A model generated the notes under the pieces. The model was not told the DNA's origin. It worked only from the letters and a program-made list of their open reading frames with translations, and searched no databases. A program made the translations under genes and the position numbers. A DNA stretch of 64,000 bases, from positions 17,655 through 81,654 of the forward strand of contig CAZKOJ010000002.1 of assembly GCA_964554365.1 (NCBI GenBank), read 5' to 3'. Below, piece after piece: positions 1-8,433 of the stretch (its first letter is position 1; every line of letters starts with the position of its first letter). The DNA comes from Clostridium_AM sp964554365. Lineage in GTDB: Bacteria > Bacillota > Clostridia > Clostridiales > Clostridiaceae.

Positions 1-61
1 TTCAGTTTCCTCTAAGTGCTTAATACTACAATTATATGATATTTTATAGTAATTTGTTATA

Positions 62-96
62 AAAAAATTGTCCCATTATACGCTTAATAATGGAAC
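62..96 (-). terminator. Intrinsic terminator after hicB
   Basis: On the minus strand CCATTAT pairs with ATAATGG (73-79 with 87-93), and a run of T residues follows at 61-67. It lies just downstream of the HicB stop codon and would end the hicA-hicB transcript. Confidence 0.6.
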
Positions 97-109
97 TTAA
101 TGTTGCTAT

Positions 110-487
110 TTATCTGCTATGCATTGTTGCTTCTTTACTTAAAAGATATACAATATACTGATTTAAACTAATCCCCTCTTTTTCTGCCTGTTCAACTAGA
201 TCTTTATGAAGACTTTTTGGTGTTCTAAGTGTTATTCTTCCACTAAATTTATCAATTACAGTGTTTGGTTCTGGTACTATAATTGATTTCTCGTAAGCAG
301 TTTGTATCCAAGCCTTCCTAGCATCCTCACCATTTACTAATGTTTCTTCTATAGTTTCTCCATCACTCATACATCCAGGTAGATTAGGATAAGTTATCAC
401 ATATCCTCCACCATCATCTTCCGAGATAGTTTCAACTTTAAAAGGATATTTTAATGATAGGTAATAATCTAAATTTTTCTTTTCCAT
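110..487 (-). CDS. hicB: HicB-like antitoxin
   Basis: A 125-residue protein with the two-part HicB layout. The N-terminal half (about residues 15-75) is the partly degraded RNase-H-like HicB fold, visible as YPFKVETISEDDGGGYVITY followed by LPGC and a GET-type turn. The C-terminal 40 residues look like a ribbon-helix-helix DNA-binding segment (RITLRTPKSLHKDLVEQAE, then ISLNQY). In this family the antitoxin binds HicA and represses its own promoter. The start is an ATG eight bases after AAGGAG. It follows the HicA-like gene with a 19-base gap, so the order is toxin first, as usual. The family call is firm; activity is inferred. Confidence 0.85.
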   Translation of the reverse strand: MEKKNLDYYLSLKYPFKVETISEDDGGGYVITYPNLPGCMSDGETIEETLVNGEDARKAWIQTAYEKSIIVPEPNTVIDKFSGRITLRTPKSLHKDLVEQAEKEGISLNQYIVYLLSKEATMHSR

Positions 488-506
488 TTAATCAACTCCT
501 TATAAC

Positions 507-749
507 CTAGTAACCTAATTCTTCTAACAATTTTATTGCCATCTTTACATATATAACTTTAATATATGGTTTCTTGTATGGCACAGTTAAAATTTTATCA
601 GCTAAACCATATGTATAATGACTTGATCCTCCACTTGGCTGTCTTCTCTCAAATCCAACATCTTGAAGTATCTTGTCTAACTCTTGAAATTTAACAGTTT
701 TAGTATTATTTTTTATTTTATTAAGTAACTTTTCCTTTTTAGTTATCAC
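507..749 (-). CDS. hicA: HicA-like mRNA interferase toxin
   Basis: About 80 residues, a normal length for HicA, which is a small double-stranded-RNA-binding-fold ribonuclease that cuts mRNA. The signature is the segment GFERRQPSGGSSHYTY: a glycine-rich turn followed by the SSH catalytic histidine region, close to the usual GSH. The preferred start is the GTG at 749, six bases after a GGAA ribosome binding site. Another GTG at 755 is possible but overlaps that site. The gene precedes hicB in one transcript. Toxicity is inferred from the family. Confidence 0.8.
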   Translation of the reverse strand: MITKKEKLLNKIKNNTKTVKFQELDKILQDVGFERRQPSGGSSHYTYGLADKILTVPYKKPYIKVIYVKMAIKLLEELGY

Positions 750-780
750 AAACACTTCCTTTTATTCAACCTATATAATA

Positions 781-809
781 ATTATATGTGACATTATATA
801 TAGTGTCAA
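781..809 (-). promoter_or_regulatory. hicAB promoter with overlapping operator
   Basis: Reading the minus strand gives TTGACA (804-809), a 17-base spacer and TATAAT (781-786), a perfect housekeeping promoter. The spacer overlaps a near-perfect inverted repeat at 789-808, in which TGACA and TGTCA arms flank TATATATA. This is where an autoregulatory HicB ribbon-helix-helix dimer would be expected to bind. The promoter is seen directly; the repressor identity is inferred. Confidence 0.75.
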
Positions 810-855
810 TATTGTGTTTAATATTCTTCAATGATATTCCATATTTATATACTTA

Positions 856-895
856 AAAAGCAAGTAGTTTAAATTTTTTTTAACTACTTGCCCAG
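856..895 (-). terminator. Terminator of the leucine-rich-repeat surface protein gene
   Basis: Arms GCAAGTAGTT (860-869) and AACTACTTGC (882-891) form a ten-base-pair stem. On the minus strand it is followed by CTTTTTAAG. It lies about 40 bases past the stop codon at 933. Confidence 0.75.
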
Positions 896-932
896 TTTAA
901 GCTCTCATTAATTATATTTTTTACAAAATCAT

Positions 933-3900
933 TTACTGTAGTTTCTTAGAAAGTTTACGTCTCTTTTTTACTAAAACTAGTGTGCTTATCAGCACTAAAC
1001 CCATGAACATAAATATAGGGTGATATAATCCATAAACAACTACTACAAAAGGAGTTAATAATACTTTTACAAGATTCTTTAATATATAATTATGAGCTAT
1101 AAAATTAGCTATAGGTGGTGAATTTTTATAATAGAACTTAACAAATGCTTTTCCTAAACTATTATTTAGTAAATAGTCATCTCTAAAATGTCTTAGAAGT
1201 ACAACTGCTGGTTGGAACTTAGAACCATATGCAGCTGTAGCTATAAAGCATTCGTCAATCTTTACCCCTACTTCACATTTGGCTACTTTGCTGCCATCTT
1301 CTGTTGCTGCTGTTATTGTTGCTGTTCCTTCTTTTATTCCTGTAACTTTTCCGGCTTCATCTACTGTTGCTATTTCTTTATTACTTGAATTCCATATTAC
1401 TTTTTTATTTGTCGCGTCTTTTGGTAATACTGTTCCTATTAAAGTACAGCTTTCTCCAACTTTTAAATTTGCTGTATTTTCATTTAAAATTATACTTGTT
1501 ACATCTACAAATTTACCTTTAACTGTTACTTTAGCATTTATCTCTTTTTTTTCTCCTGTCATACCTTCTGGTAAATCATAAAAGCCTGTAAAAGTGTATT
1601 CTCCTGCTTTATTAGCATTGTACTCTTTGTTTGACCAGGTTACATGTACTTCTTTTATATCTCCATTATTTAATTTTAGCTTTATCTTTTCTGGTAAACC
1701 TATATTATTTTTTTCTGTGCCCAAAGCTGTTTCTATTGGTTTTACTTCTTCTACCGATTCTACAGCTAAAAGAAAAATTCTATGATAATCTGAGAATTCA
1801 AACAAACCATTATTTTCGGGATCTAATTTTGCTATGAATACATGAACTTTATTATTATCATTTTCATATCCTTTATTGTCTTTAAATGCCTCTCCATGAA
1901 TCTTCTTTATATCTTTTAGTATAGTTACAGATGTTAATTGATTATTGTAAAATGAAAAACGATCTAAACATATCGTCTCTGCACCTTTAGAAATTGTGGC
2001 GGAAATCAATTTATTATCGGCAAAAGCTTGATTTCCTATTTTTTTCACAGTTCCTGGAAAATCTACGTACATTAAATCATTTTTATAAAATGAAAAAGTT
2101 AATATTTCCCTTACACCTTCTGGAATAAATACTCGCTTCAATTGATTCTCTTGAAAAGCACCTGCTTCAATTACTAATCCATTTAGGCCTTCTGGAATTA
2201 TTAAACTAGTTAATGCCATATTATAAAATGCTCTTTCTCCAATATCCGTTATACTTTGTCCTTCTTTATTTACTTTAGGTAAAACTAAATCTTTATTAGT
2301 TTTTAATTTTTCTTTTCCGTCTTCACTAAAACCAGTTACCGTTGTTCCTTTATAAGTAAAGTCTTCTACTTTCCATATAGTATCTTCCGGATTTTCAAAG
2401 TTTTCTTTTACTATTATTCGTACTACAACTTCTAATTTTGTTTCTGGTTCTGATTGAATTACTCCTTCTGGAAGTTTAAATGTTCCTATTGCAGTATATT
2501 CGCCTGCTTTATTTTCGTTATACTCTCCAAGTGTCCAAGTTAAATCTACTTCGTGTTGTTTATTATTTGAATCCACTATAAAAATTTTTTTTGCTAACTT
2601 ATCCATTGCTAACTCTTTATTTGTCCCAATATTTACTGCTACTTCTGCTACTTTTCCTATTGATTTAATTTCTATTTTTTCTGCTACTTCTTTTTTCTTA
2701 CATTGAATGAGGACTACATTCTCTTTATCCTTCAAATCAACCTTTACTGGATTTGTATCTTTTAATTCATATTCATTTCCATTATATTCAGGAGTTATTT
2801 CTACATCTTTATCCCTTATATGTAGATATGTTTCAGTTATTGGATTTTTCCATATCTCTTTTTCTTTTAAAACTTTATCTTCAAATACATATTTAATAGT
2901 AAGTTTTGCAGGATTAATTACCTGATATTTAGATTCTTGCAAATTATTTAGATTTTCATAATTAGGTGTAAATAAATGAACTACGCTATCGTATCCCAAA
3001 TTAGTATTAAAACAGTCTTCACTAAGTTCTTTTATACTCCTTGGAAGTTGTACATCTTTTATGTGATTGCTTGCAAAGGCAGATGGCTTTATTTTCTCAA
3101 CACCTTCTTCAATAGTTACTGATGTTAAAAATTGATCATGCCAAGTATTCCAAAATGCTCTTTCCCCTATAATTTTCACATTGCCTGGAATAGTTACTGA
3201 TATCATATTGTTGCTAGCGAATGCTTTTTCTCCTAATTCCGTCACAGTTTCAGGAATTGCTATAGATTTAAAATCATTGTTATTAAAGCCCGATAAATAT
3301 TTCAAAGTGCTGGGTAATTTTATGTCAGTCAATAAATTATCACTAAACGCTAATGTATCTATCCTAGTCACACCTTCTGGAATGGTTACAGTAGTCAACT
3401 TATTAAAACCAAAAGCTGTTGGTATAGTTGTTAAACTATTAGGAAGCTTTAAAGATGATATCTCATTAAGAGTAAATGCTCCAACTTCTAATTTTGTCAC
3501 ACTATTAGGTATAACTAAGGATTTTAGTTTATTACCATTAAATGCTGACATTTTTATAGTAGTTACACTACTTGGAATATCTATAGCTGTCAAACAATTA
3601 TAACGAAATGACTCTGCTCCTATAGTTGTAACGGTATCTGGTATCTTTACAGAATTTATACCTATATTAGGATTTTGTTTAGTTGTATAATCACCTAAAA
3701 AAGCTTTATCTCCTATCTCTGTTATTGCTTGTCCATCTTCATTTAATTTAGGTAAAATTAAATCTTTATTAGTTTTAAATTTTTCTTTTCCACTTTCGGA
3801 GAACCCGTTTATAGATGTTCCTCCGTATGTAAAGTCTTTTATATTCCATGCTTTATCTTCTAATTCTTTAGATTTTACTATTATTTTTACTTTTGCTTTT

Positions 3901-4976
3901 AAATCCATTGCTGGCTCTGATTGAACTATTCCTTCTGGAAGTTCAAATGTTCCTGTTCCAGTATATTCTCCAGCAGTGTTTCCATTATATTCTAACATTG
4001 ACCATGTTATATTAACACTATGTTCTCTGTTTTCTGAATCTATTATAGTAACTTTTTCTGGTAGTTTTGTCTTTGCATCAGCTTCACTTGTTCCAAAGAC
4101 TACCTCTATATTTTCTAAAGGTTTGATCTCTTTTATGCTCGGCTTTACACTTGCTTCTTCTGCTAAAGCTTTTATATCATTGTCAATTTTGTTAACTGCT
4201 GCATTTACTTCTGCTAAAGTAGTCTTAGGCTTACTATTTAATTCTTTTCCTGCTTCAATAGCTTTTTTTAGTGACCGTACCTTTTCCTCTGGCTTCCCAT
4301 TTGTATCAACTTTTTCTGCATTTTTAATAGCTTCTGTTAATTTAGAGTAATTTAATTTAATATTTGTATTTCCATCAAAAGCATTAGCACTAATACTTGT
4401 TGCACTTTTAGGAATAGTCACAGCTTGTAATTTATTAGTTTTAAATGCACCTGATGATATATTTGTAACACCCTCTGGAATTACTACAGAGGTTAGCTCA
4501 TTTATAGAGAAAGCTCCAGCTGGTATGCTAGTCAAACTTTCTGGTATTATTATAGAAGTTAATTTATTTTTACCAAAAGCCAAGTTTTCCATAACTTTTA
4601 AATTATGAGGAAGTTCAATTGATTTCAAATTATTCGTAGTAAATGCTTGAGATTTTATAGTTTCAACAGTATTTGGTATTTTTACAGAGGTTAGACCTTT
4701 ACCACGAAATGCACTTGCTCCAATTGCATTAACGGTTTCACCGTTAATTGCATCTGGAATTATTACATCTACTGCAGTACCAGTATATCCAGTAATTTCA
4801 CCATTAGAAATTTTAAAATTAGATTCTTTAGTTGCTTGAGTTGCTATAGCAACTTCCGCTTTAGTTTCTGTAGCAACTACTGGTGTGGAGAATATAATAG
4901 AAAATATCATAGTAAATATAAGAAGATATGATATAAGACTAATATTTTTTTGATGTTTTCTATTCATTTTTATCAT
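933..4976 (-). CDS. Secreted BspA-like leucine-rich-repeat protein with Ig-like domains and CFI-box C terminus
   Basis: About 1347 residues from the ATG at 4976, which follows a GAGAG ribosome binding site; an upstream ATG at 5048 has none. Order: signal peptide (residues 1-36); a first block of LRR_5/BspA repeats of the form LTSVxIPxxVxxIxxxAF; a helical FIVAR-like stretch; an Ig-like domain with a conserved WSMLEYNGNTAGEYTGTGTF pattern; a second LRR block; a MucBP-like strand segment; a second Ig-like copy; a third LRR block; a third Ig-like copy; one Big_2 domain (VTSIILNENTANLKVGE). The end carries CFIATAAYGS, the CFI box, then about 90 residues with a hydrophobic membrane segment and a basic tail. 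The LxxTG sortase motif is absent. Role inferred: cell-surface adhesion or interaction. Confidence 0.88.
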   Translation of the reverse strand: MIKMNRKHQKNISLISYLLIFTMIFSIIFSTPVVATETKAEVAIATQATKESNFKISNGEITGYTGTAVDVIIPDAINGETVNAIGASAFRGKGLTSVKIPNTVETIKSQAFTTNNLKSIELPHNLKVMENLAFGKNKLTSIIIPESLTSIPAGAFSINELTSVVIPEGVTNISSGAFKTNKLQAVTIPKSATSISANAFDGNTNIKLNYSKLTEAIKNAEKVDTNGKPEEKVRSLKKAIEAGKELNSKPKTTLAEVNAAVNKIDNDIKALAEEASVKPSIKEIKPLENIEVVFGTSEADAKTKLPEKVTIIDSENREHSVNITWSMLEYNGNTAGEYTGTGTFELPEGIVQSEPAMDLKAKVKIIVKSKELEDKAWNIKDFTYGGTSINGFSESGKEKFKTNKDLILPKLNEDGQAITEIGDKAFLGDYTTKQNPNIGINSVKIPDTVTTIGAESFRYNCLTAIDIPSSVTTIKMSAFNGNKLKSLVIPNSVTKLEVGAFTLNEISSLKLPNSLTTIPTAFGFNKLTTVTIPEGVTRIDTLAFSDNLLTDIKLPSTLKYLSGFNNNDFKSIAIPETVTELGEKAFASNNMISVTIPGNVKIIGERAFWNTWHDQFLTSVTIEEGVEKIKPSAFASNHIKDVQLPRSIKELSEDCFNTNLGYDSVVHLFTPNYENLNNLQESKYQVINPAKLTIKYVFEDKVLKEKEIWKNPITETYLHIRDKDVEITPEYNGNEYELKDTNPVKVDLKDKENVVLIQCKKKEVAEKIEIKSIGKVAEVAVNIGTNKELAMDKLAKKIFIVDSNNKQHEVDLTWTLGEYNENKAGEYTAIGTFKLPEGVIQSEPETKLEVVVRIIVKENFENPEDTIWKVEDFTYKGTTVTGFSEDGKEKLKTNKDLVLPKVNKEGQSITDIGERAFYNMALTSLIIPEGLNGLVIEAGAFQENQLKRVFIPEGVREILTFSFYKNDLMYVDFPGTVKKIGNQAFADNKLISATISKGAETICLDRFSFYNNQLTSVTILKDIKKIHGEAFKDNKGYENDNNKVHVFIAKLDPENNGLFEFSDYHRIFLLAVESVEEVKPIETALGTEKNNIGLPEKIKLKLNNGDIKEVHVTWSNKEYNANKAGEYTFTGFYDLPEGMTGEKKEINAKVTVKGKFVDVTSIILNENTANLKVGESCTLIGTVLPKDATNKKVIWNSSNKEIATVDEAGKVTGIKEGTATITAATEDGSKVAKCEVGVKIDECFIATAAYGSKFQPAVVLLRHFRDDYLLNNSLGKAFVKFYYKNSPPIANFIAHNYILKNLVKVLLTPFVVVVYGLYHPIFMFMGLVLISTLVLVKKRRKLSKKLQ

Positions 4977-5422
4977 TTGAATCACTCTCTTTCTTTCATG
5001 AATTATTTTTATAAACGTTTTCATTTTAAACGAATTGCATAATTGCAAAATGTAAAATTCAAAACGCTTCTAGATATTTAGATGTATATATATGCAATTA
5101 ATTGTGCAATTCACCCAATTACAATCCTATCCTATATTGCTGTAACTTTCCAATTGCAAAAATTTATAGATACTCTTGCTACAATAAATATATTTTATCC
5201 TGAATTAATTCACGAAACTAAGAGTGAAAGTAATCGTTAAAAGTTACTGTATTTGTCCAGTGAAAAGTGTGTTGTTCTATTTTTAGTCTAAATTGTGTAA
5301 TAAAACCTTTTTTCTTAGTGGATCTATGTCAATATCTTGAACACAAAAGCTGAATTTTTTCAAAAGTAAAAAAATAAAAAGCCATAAATGTAATTATGAC
5401 TTCTAATAACTAAATAGTATGT
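4977..5422. promoter_or_regulatory. Leader/promoter region of the surface protein with repeated TTGCAATT-like words
   Basis: This 446-base stretch holds no convincing gene. Between 5033 and 5160 the words AATTGCA and TGCAATT recur at least five times (near 5034, 5043, 5092, 5105 and 5152). Some are arranged as inverted pairs, as in TGCAATTAATTGTGCAATT. They lie in the upstream region of the minus-strand surface-protein gene and could be regulator half-sites, or simply AT-rich chance. A short open stretch on the minus strand near 5283-5360 has no start and no recognised family. Confidence 0.3.
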
Positions 5423-5790
5423 TCATTTGGTTAGTAACCACTCATGATAACTCTGTGACAGTATTTGCAATTCATTAAAAAATCTGCTTGTATGGTATCC
5501 ATCACAAACTGCATGATGTACCTGTAAAGAGATTGGTAATAATATTTTCCTATCTTGCTCAAAATATTTACCATATGTAATGATTGGTAAAAGATATGTT
5601 CCATCTGTATAAATGTTGAGGTTAAATCCTGTAAAGCTGACCCAAGGAATGCAAGAAACAGGAAAGGTGTTCTTAGGTTCATTTTCTTTTGCAAAAATTT
5701 TTTTTACATTACCGTATTTTTTGATATCATCAAGATAATTACGATAAAATAATTAGTTCTTTTCCATTTTTCAATATTATTTTTTTCATA
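5423..5790 (-). pseudogene. Chloramphenicol acetyltransferase remnant (internal deletion, frameshift)
   Basis: One minus-strand frame ending at the stop at 5423 reads the C-terminal third of a type A CAT. It shows FPVSCIPWVSFTGFNLNIY, then YGKYFEQD, then the catalytic HHAVCDG box, then the C-terminal helix. Upstream, in another frame near 5751-5786, NNIEKWKRTNYF matches a CAT N terminus. The middle of the protein is missing and a TAA stop precedes the C-terminal piece, so no functional enzyme can be made. An intact relative lies 1 kb away at 6436. Confidence 0.85.
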
Positions 5791-5878
5791 TTCTTTTTCC
5801 CTCTGTTAATATATTCCTTCCATATTTCTAATTCTCTTGCTATCATTTCAAACTCCTCTGGAGCTTTATAATTTATAA

Positions 5879-6313
5879 TTATGCTTGTTTTGTCCATGTC
5901 ATTGTATATTCCATAAAGCCAGAATCTTCATTTCGGTGCTCCGTTCTTACTGCAAAACCACAATGCTTATAAAAATTAACTGCACTTATGTTTTCTTTAT
6001 AAACACCCAATTCCAAACTTGAATATAAAGATTTACAGTGACTCAGTAGTTCTTTGCCGATACCTTGCCCCTGATAGTCTCCTAAAACAAATAATGCACC
6101 AATAAATGAATTGTCAATAATGCTTATAAATGCTTTTATTCTATTATCTTCTTCGTATACAAAAGTTGTAGAAATAGGCATGTATTCATTTTTAACCACA
6201 TCATAATTCTTAATCCAATACTGTTCTGGTATGAAATTATGAGCAGTAATGTTAGTCTTTAGCCAGATATCCATAACTTCTTCCATTTGTAAATTCTCTA
6301 ATTGCTTAATCAT
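5879..6313 (-). CDS. GNAT family N-acetyltransferase
   Basis: 144 residues, the length of a single GNAT domain. The acetyl-CoA loop is seen as VLGDYQGQGIGKELL (motif A, Q-x-x-G-x-G form) around residues 77-91. It is followed by the motif B segment VYKENISAVNFYKHCGF, where the conserved tyrosine sits. The start ATG follows AAAGGAG at good spacing. GNAT enzymes of this type acetylate amines on small molecules or protein termini; the substrate cannot be read here. It lies between a broken and an intact CAT gene, which hints at an acetyltransferase-rich resistance cluster without proving it. Confidence 0.85.
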   Translation of the reverse strand: MIKQLENLQMEEVMDIWLKTNITAHNFIPEQYWIKNYDVVKNEYMPISTTFVYEEDNRIKAFISIIDNSFIGALFVLGDYQGQGIGKELLSHCKSLYSSLELGVYKENISAVNFYKHCGFAVRTEHRNEDSGFMEYTMTWTKQA

Positions 6314-6435
6314 ATTTTTCTCCTTTTCTGTCTAAATGTTAATAGTTGTTTATTATAAATATGTCTATCCATTAAATTTCCAAAACGAATAGATTTATAT
6401 TAACTGAATATCAAACTATTACAGTAAAAAACACT

Positions 6436-7089
6436 CTATAGATACTTTACAGGATTATTTAAAATTTCTTGTATTGTTTCAAAATATTTCCCAACATGTA
6501 TACCATCAGCCAATGCATGATGTGTTTGAACTGATATTGGCAACTTTATTTTTCCATTTTCCTCAAAGTATTTACCCCATGATATTCTTGGAATACTATC
6601 AACAGGGTTCATTTGAATTGGGTGAGTTATACTAGTAAACGAAATCCATGGTATACTTGTAACGTATATAAGATCATCACGTCCTGGATCATCTTCTACA
6701 CTTATAGTATTTTTTATTTTTTCCATCTCCTTTGATGTATTGATTTTAAAGTCACTAAATTTATCTGTAAATTTTGCTGTACAAAAACTAAATACTTCAT
6801 TTAGAGACATTACTGTAAAAGAAGGGCTAACAATTTCATGTTCGATTATCCTATCTTCTCTTATCCTATAGCGAAATTCCTTTATACTGTTTGCTGTTTT
6901 GGTAGCAACATACAGAAATGATACAAAAAATGGACTTTCTTTTTCTTTAATAAATCTATAAAATTCTGTAATATCAACATTTGCACAGATATTAAAATGG
7001 GGATAATCAAGTTGTTTAAAATGATTGTAATGATTTTTTCTTTCCCAATTTTCTATATCTACAAACTTTATCCCTATATCATTCTCCAT
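6436..7089 (-). CDS. cat: Type A chloramphenicol O-acetyltransferase family protein
   Basis: 217 residues from the ATG at 7089, eight bases after a GGAAGGG ribosome binding site; a GTG at 7098 lies too close to that site. The C-terminal box HHALADG puts the catalytic histidine at about residue 191 and the structural aspartate at about 195, as in trimeric CATs. The segment SIPWISFTS and the N-terminal NWERKNHYNHF also match the family. The enzyme would transfer acetyl from acetyl-CoA to the 3-hydroxyl of chloramphenicol in the cytoplasm. Chromosomal clostridial members vary in activity, so resistance is likely but not certain. The start overlaps the tail of a deformylase remnant. Confidence 0.85.
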   Translation of the reverse strand: MENDIGIKFVDIENWERKNHYNHFKQLDYPHFNICANVDITEFYRFIKEKESPFFVSFLYVATKTANSIKEFRYRIREDRIIEHEIVSPSFTVMSLNEVFSFCTAKFTDKFSDFKINTSKEMEKIKNTISVEDDPGRDDLIYVTSIPWISFTSITHPIQMNPVDSIPRISWGKYFEENGKIKLPISVQTHHALADGIHVGKYFETIQEILNNPVKYL

Positions 7090-7470
7090 AAAAAGCACCC
7101 TTCCTTATATTTATTTATTCTAAGTGGTTTGCTATCAATTGTTCTCTGAACAGGCACTATACCATCAAGGTGATCATATTCATGTTGTATTAATTCTGAC
7201 AAATCACCTATAATCTCTAAAACACAATCATTCCACTCCAAGTCTTTATAATAAATTTACACTTTTTATACCTATATAATCTAACTTCTAACCCTGCAAA
7301 ACCCATATTTCTTTCTAAAATCCATCATTTTATCGTGTAAATCCTTAACTATTTGTATCAACTTGAGAGTTATATTTCAACCCAAGGGAATGATGTTAAC
7401 AGGTTTATTACCCCTTTTATTAGATCAAGCATAATATTCTTTATCTTCATTCCATTTAAATCATTCATAT
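7074..7470 (-). pseudogene. Peptide deformylase remnant
   Basis: Three minus-strand frame pieces belong to a deformylase-like protein. Near 7310-7355 is KLIQIVKDLHDKMMDFRKKYGF, the N-terminal helix. Near 7240-7290 is a short RYKKCK segment. Near 7120-7235 is DLSELIQHEYDHLDGI, holding the HExxH-type zinc motif (here HEYDH). The GxGLAAPQ and EGCLS motifs are missing, so there is a deletion plus frameshifts. A possible original start with GGAGG lies at 7470, where a short reading frame of 32 codons begins. The final frame runs into the start of the downstream CAT gene. Confidence 0.75.
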
Positions 7471-7552
7471 TACATTCCTCCAAAAACGACATTGTTTAAT
7501 ACTCAACATCCTACATATACCATAACAATTACTTTGAAATTTACCTTACCTT

Positions 7553-7600
7553 ATATATCCAATTATAATATATCCTACTGATAAATGTCTAACAATTTCC
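7553..7600 (-). repeat. Duplicated promoter block, copy 1
   Basis: These 48 bases match 22497-22544 at 44 positions without gaps, and weaker similarity continues down to about 7530. On the minus strand the block contains TAGACA, an 18-base spacer and TATAAT. Here it sits upstream of the deformylase remnant; the other copy sits upstream of a NUDIX gene. Confidence 0.7.
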
Positions 7601-8042
7601 AATACTTTTACCTAACTGGTTATTTGTTTCACCTAAGAACACTATAATAAACTATTTTAGCATATTAAGAGAGGCATCCAATATATCACAGTAATCAATG
7701 GCAGCCTATAAAAATAGGCCCCTATAAGTGTTTGAAAAGTTGGACATATATGCCACCTTGCCTTCCAATGATACTTTTAATATCATTAGCTCGTTTGTAA
7801 TTATTTAAATCTGATAATGCTTTTAATTAATTCATCACGATATAGATACATCATAAACATCTCATCTTTCTTCACCTTACACAACTGTAAGTCCAATGTA
7901 AGGTAAATGAATTGAACCATATATTTTTTTATGATACATTAATTAAAGCAATTTAAACATTTGAGTTTCTTTTTACAATGATGATCTAAGAATAAGAGAG
8001 ACATCAGTAGACTTTTAAAGTATAGAGAGGAAGGTTCTTATT
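7601..8042. other. Gene-free stretch with a repeated hairpin
   Basis: No gene is recognised in these 442 bases. At 7765-7790 lies CCAATGATACTTTTAATATC plus ATTAGC, an imperfect hairpin nearly identical to the terminator-like palindrome at 24993-25019. A weak CCTTAC/GTAAGG inverted repeat lies near 7875-7905. A GAGAGGAAGG ribosome binding site for the next gene ends the stretch. Confidence 0.5.
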
Positions 8043-8246
8043 ATGCAAAATAGTTTATTTTTAGTTAGCATAGGCATTTTATTTATTGGGTTTCTTTTTT
8101 TAGGACTAAGTGGTTCTATTTATAGATGGAGGGCTTTTAGAAATAAACCGGCTTGGAATGGAAATACTATACCTTTTTTAATTATAGGATCTGTATTTTT
8201 TATAATAGGATTAATATTAGTATATATATTTTATCCATATAAATAA
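8043..8246 (+). CDS. Small two-helix membrane protein
   Basis: 67 residues, starting at an ATG after GAGAGGAAGG. Two hydrophobic helices (about residues 4-25 and 44-63) are separated by a basic loop, YRWRAFRNKP, that would face the cytoplasm under the positive-inside rule. No family is recognised and no neighbour explains its role. Codon composition, the clear ribosome binding site and a following terminator support a real gene. It is transcribed away from the deformylase remnant and towards the nitrilase gene. Confidence 0.6.
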   Translation: MQNSLFLVSIGILFIGFLFLGLSGSIYRWRAFRNKPAWNGNTIPFLIIGSVFFIIGLILVYIFYPYK

Positions 8247-8375
8247 TGAATTAATTTTAAAGAGAGTATATTATTTGGTGTTTTTACTGGTATTCTTTCA
8301 TGATGTGCTGTTCATTGGATATCATGCGCGCTAAAATATTTTTGGAGTTTTGTCACACTGCTATAATGGTAGAGT

Positions 8376-8408
8376 TTTACCTCTCAGGTTTAAATCCTGA
8401 GAGGTAAA
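8376..8408. terminator. Bidirectional hairpin between converging genes
   Basis: A perfect 13-base-pair stem, TTTACCTCTCAGG with CCTGAGAGGTAAA, closes a seven-base loop. It sits between the converging genes ending at 8246 (+) and 8434 (-). T-rich sequence follows on the plus strand; the run is weaker on the minus side. Confidence 0.65.
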
Positions 8409-8433
8409 TCTTTCATTATAAAGAGTCATAGAT

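Noticed and set aside
4977..5048. Extended N terminus of the surface protein from the ATG at 5048
   Set aside because: No ribosome binding site there; the ATG at 4976 has one and is followed directly by a signal peptide.
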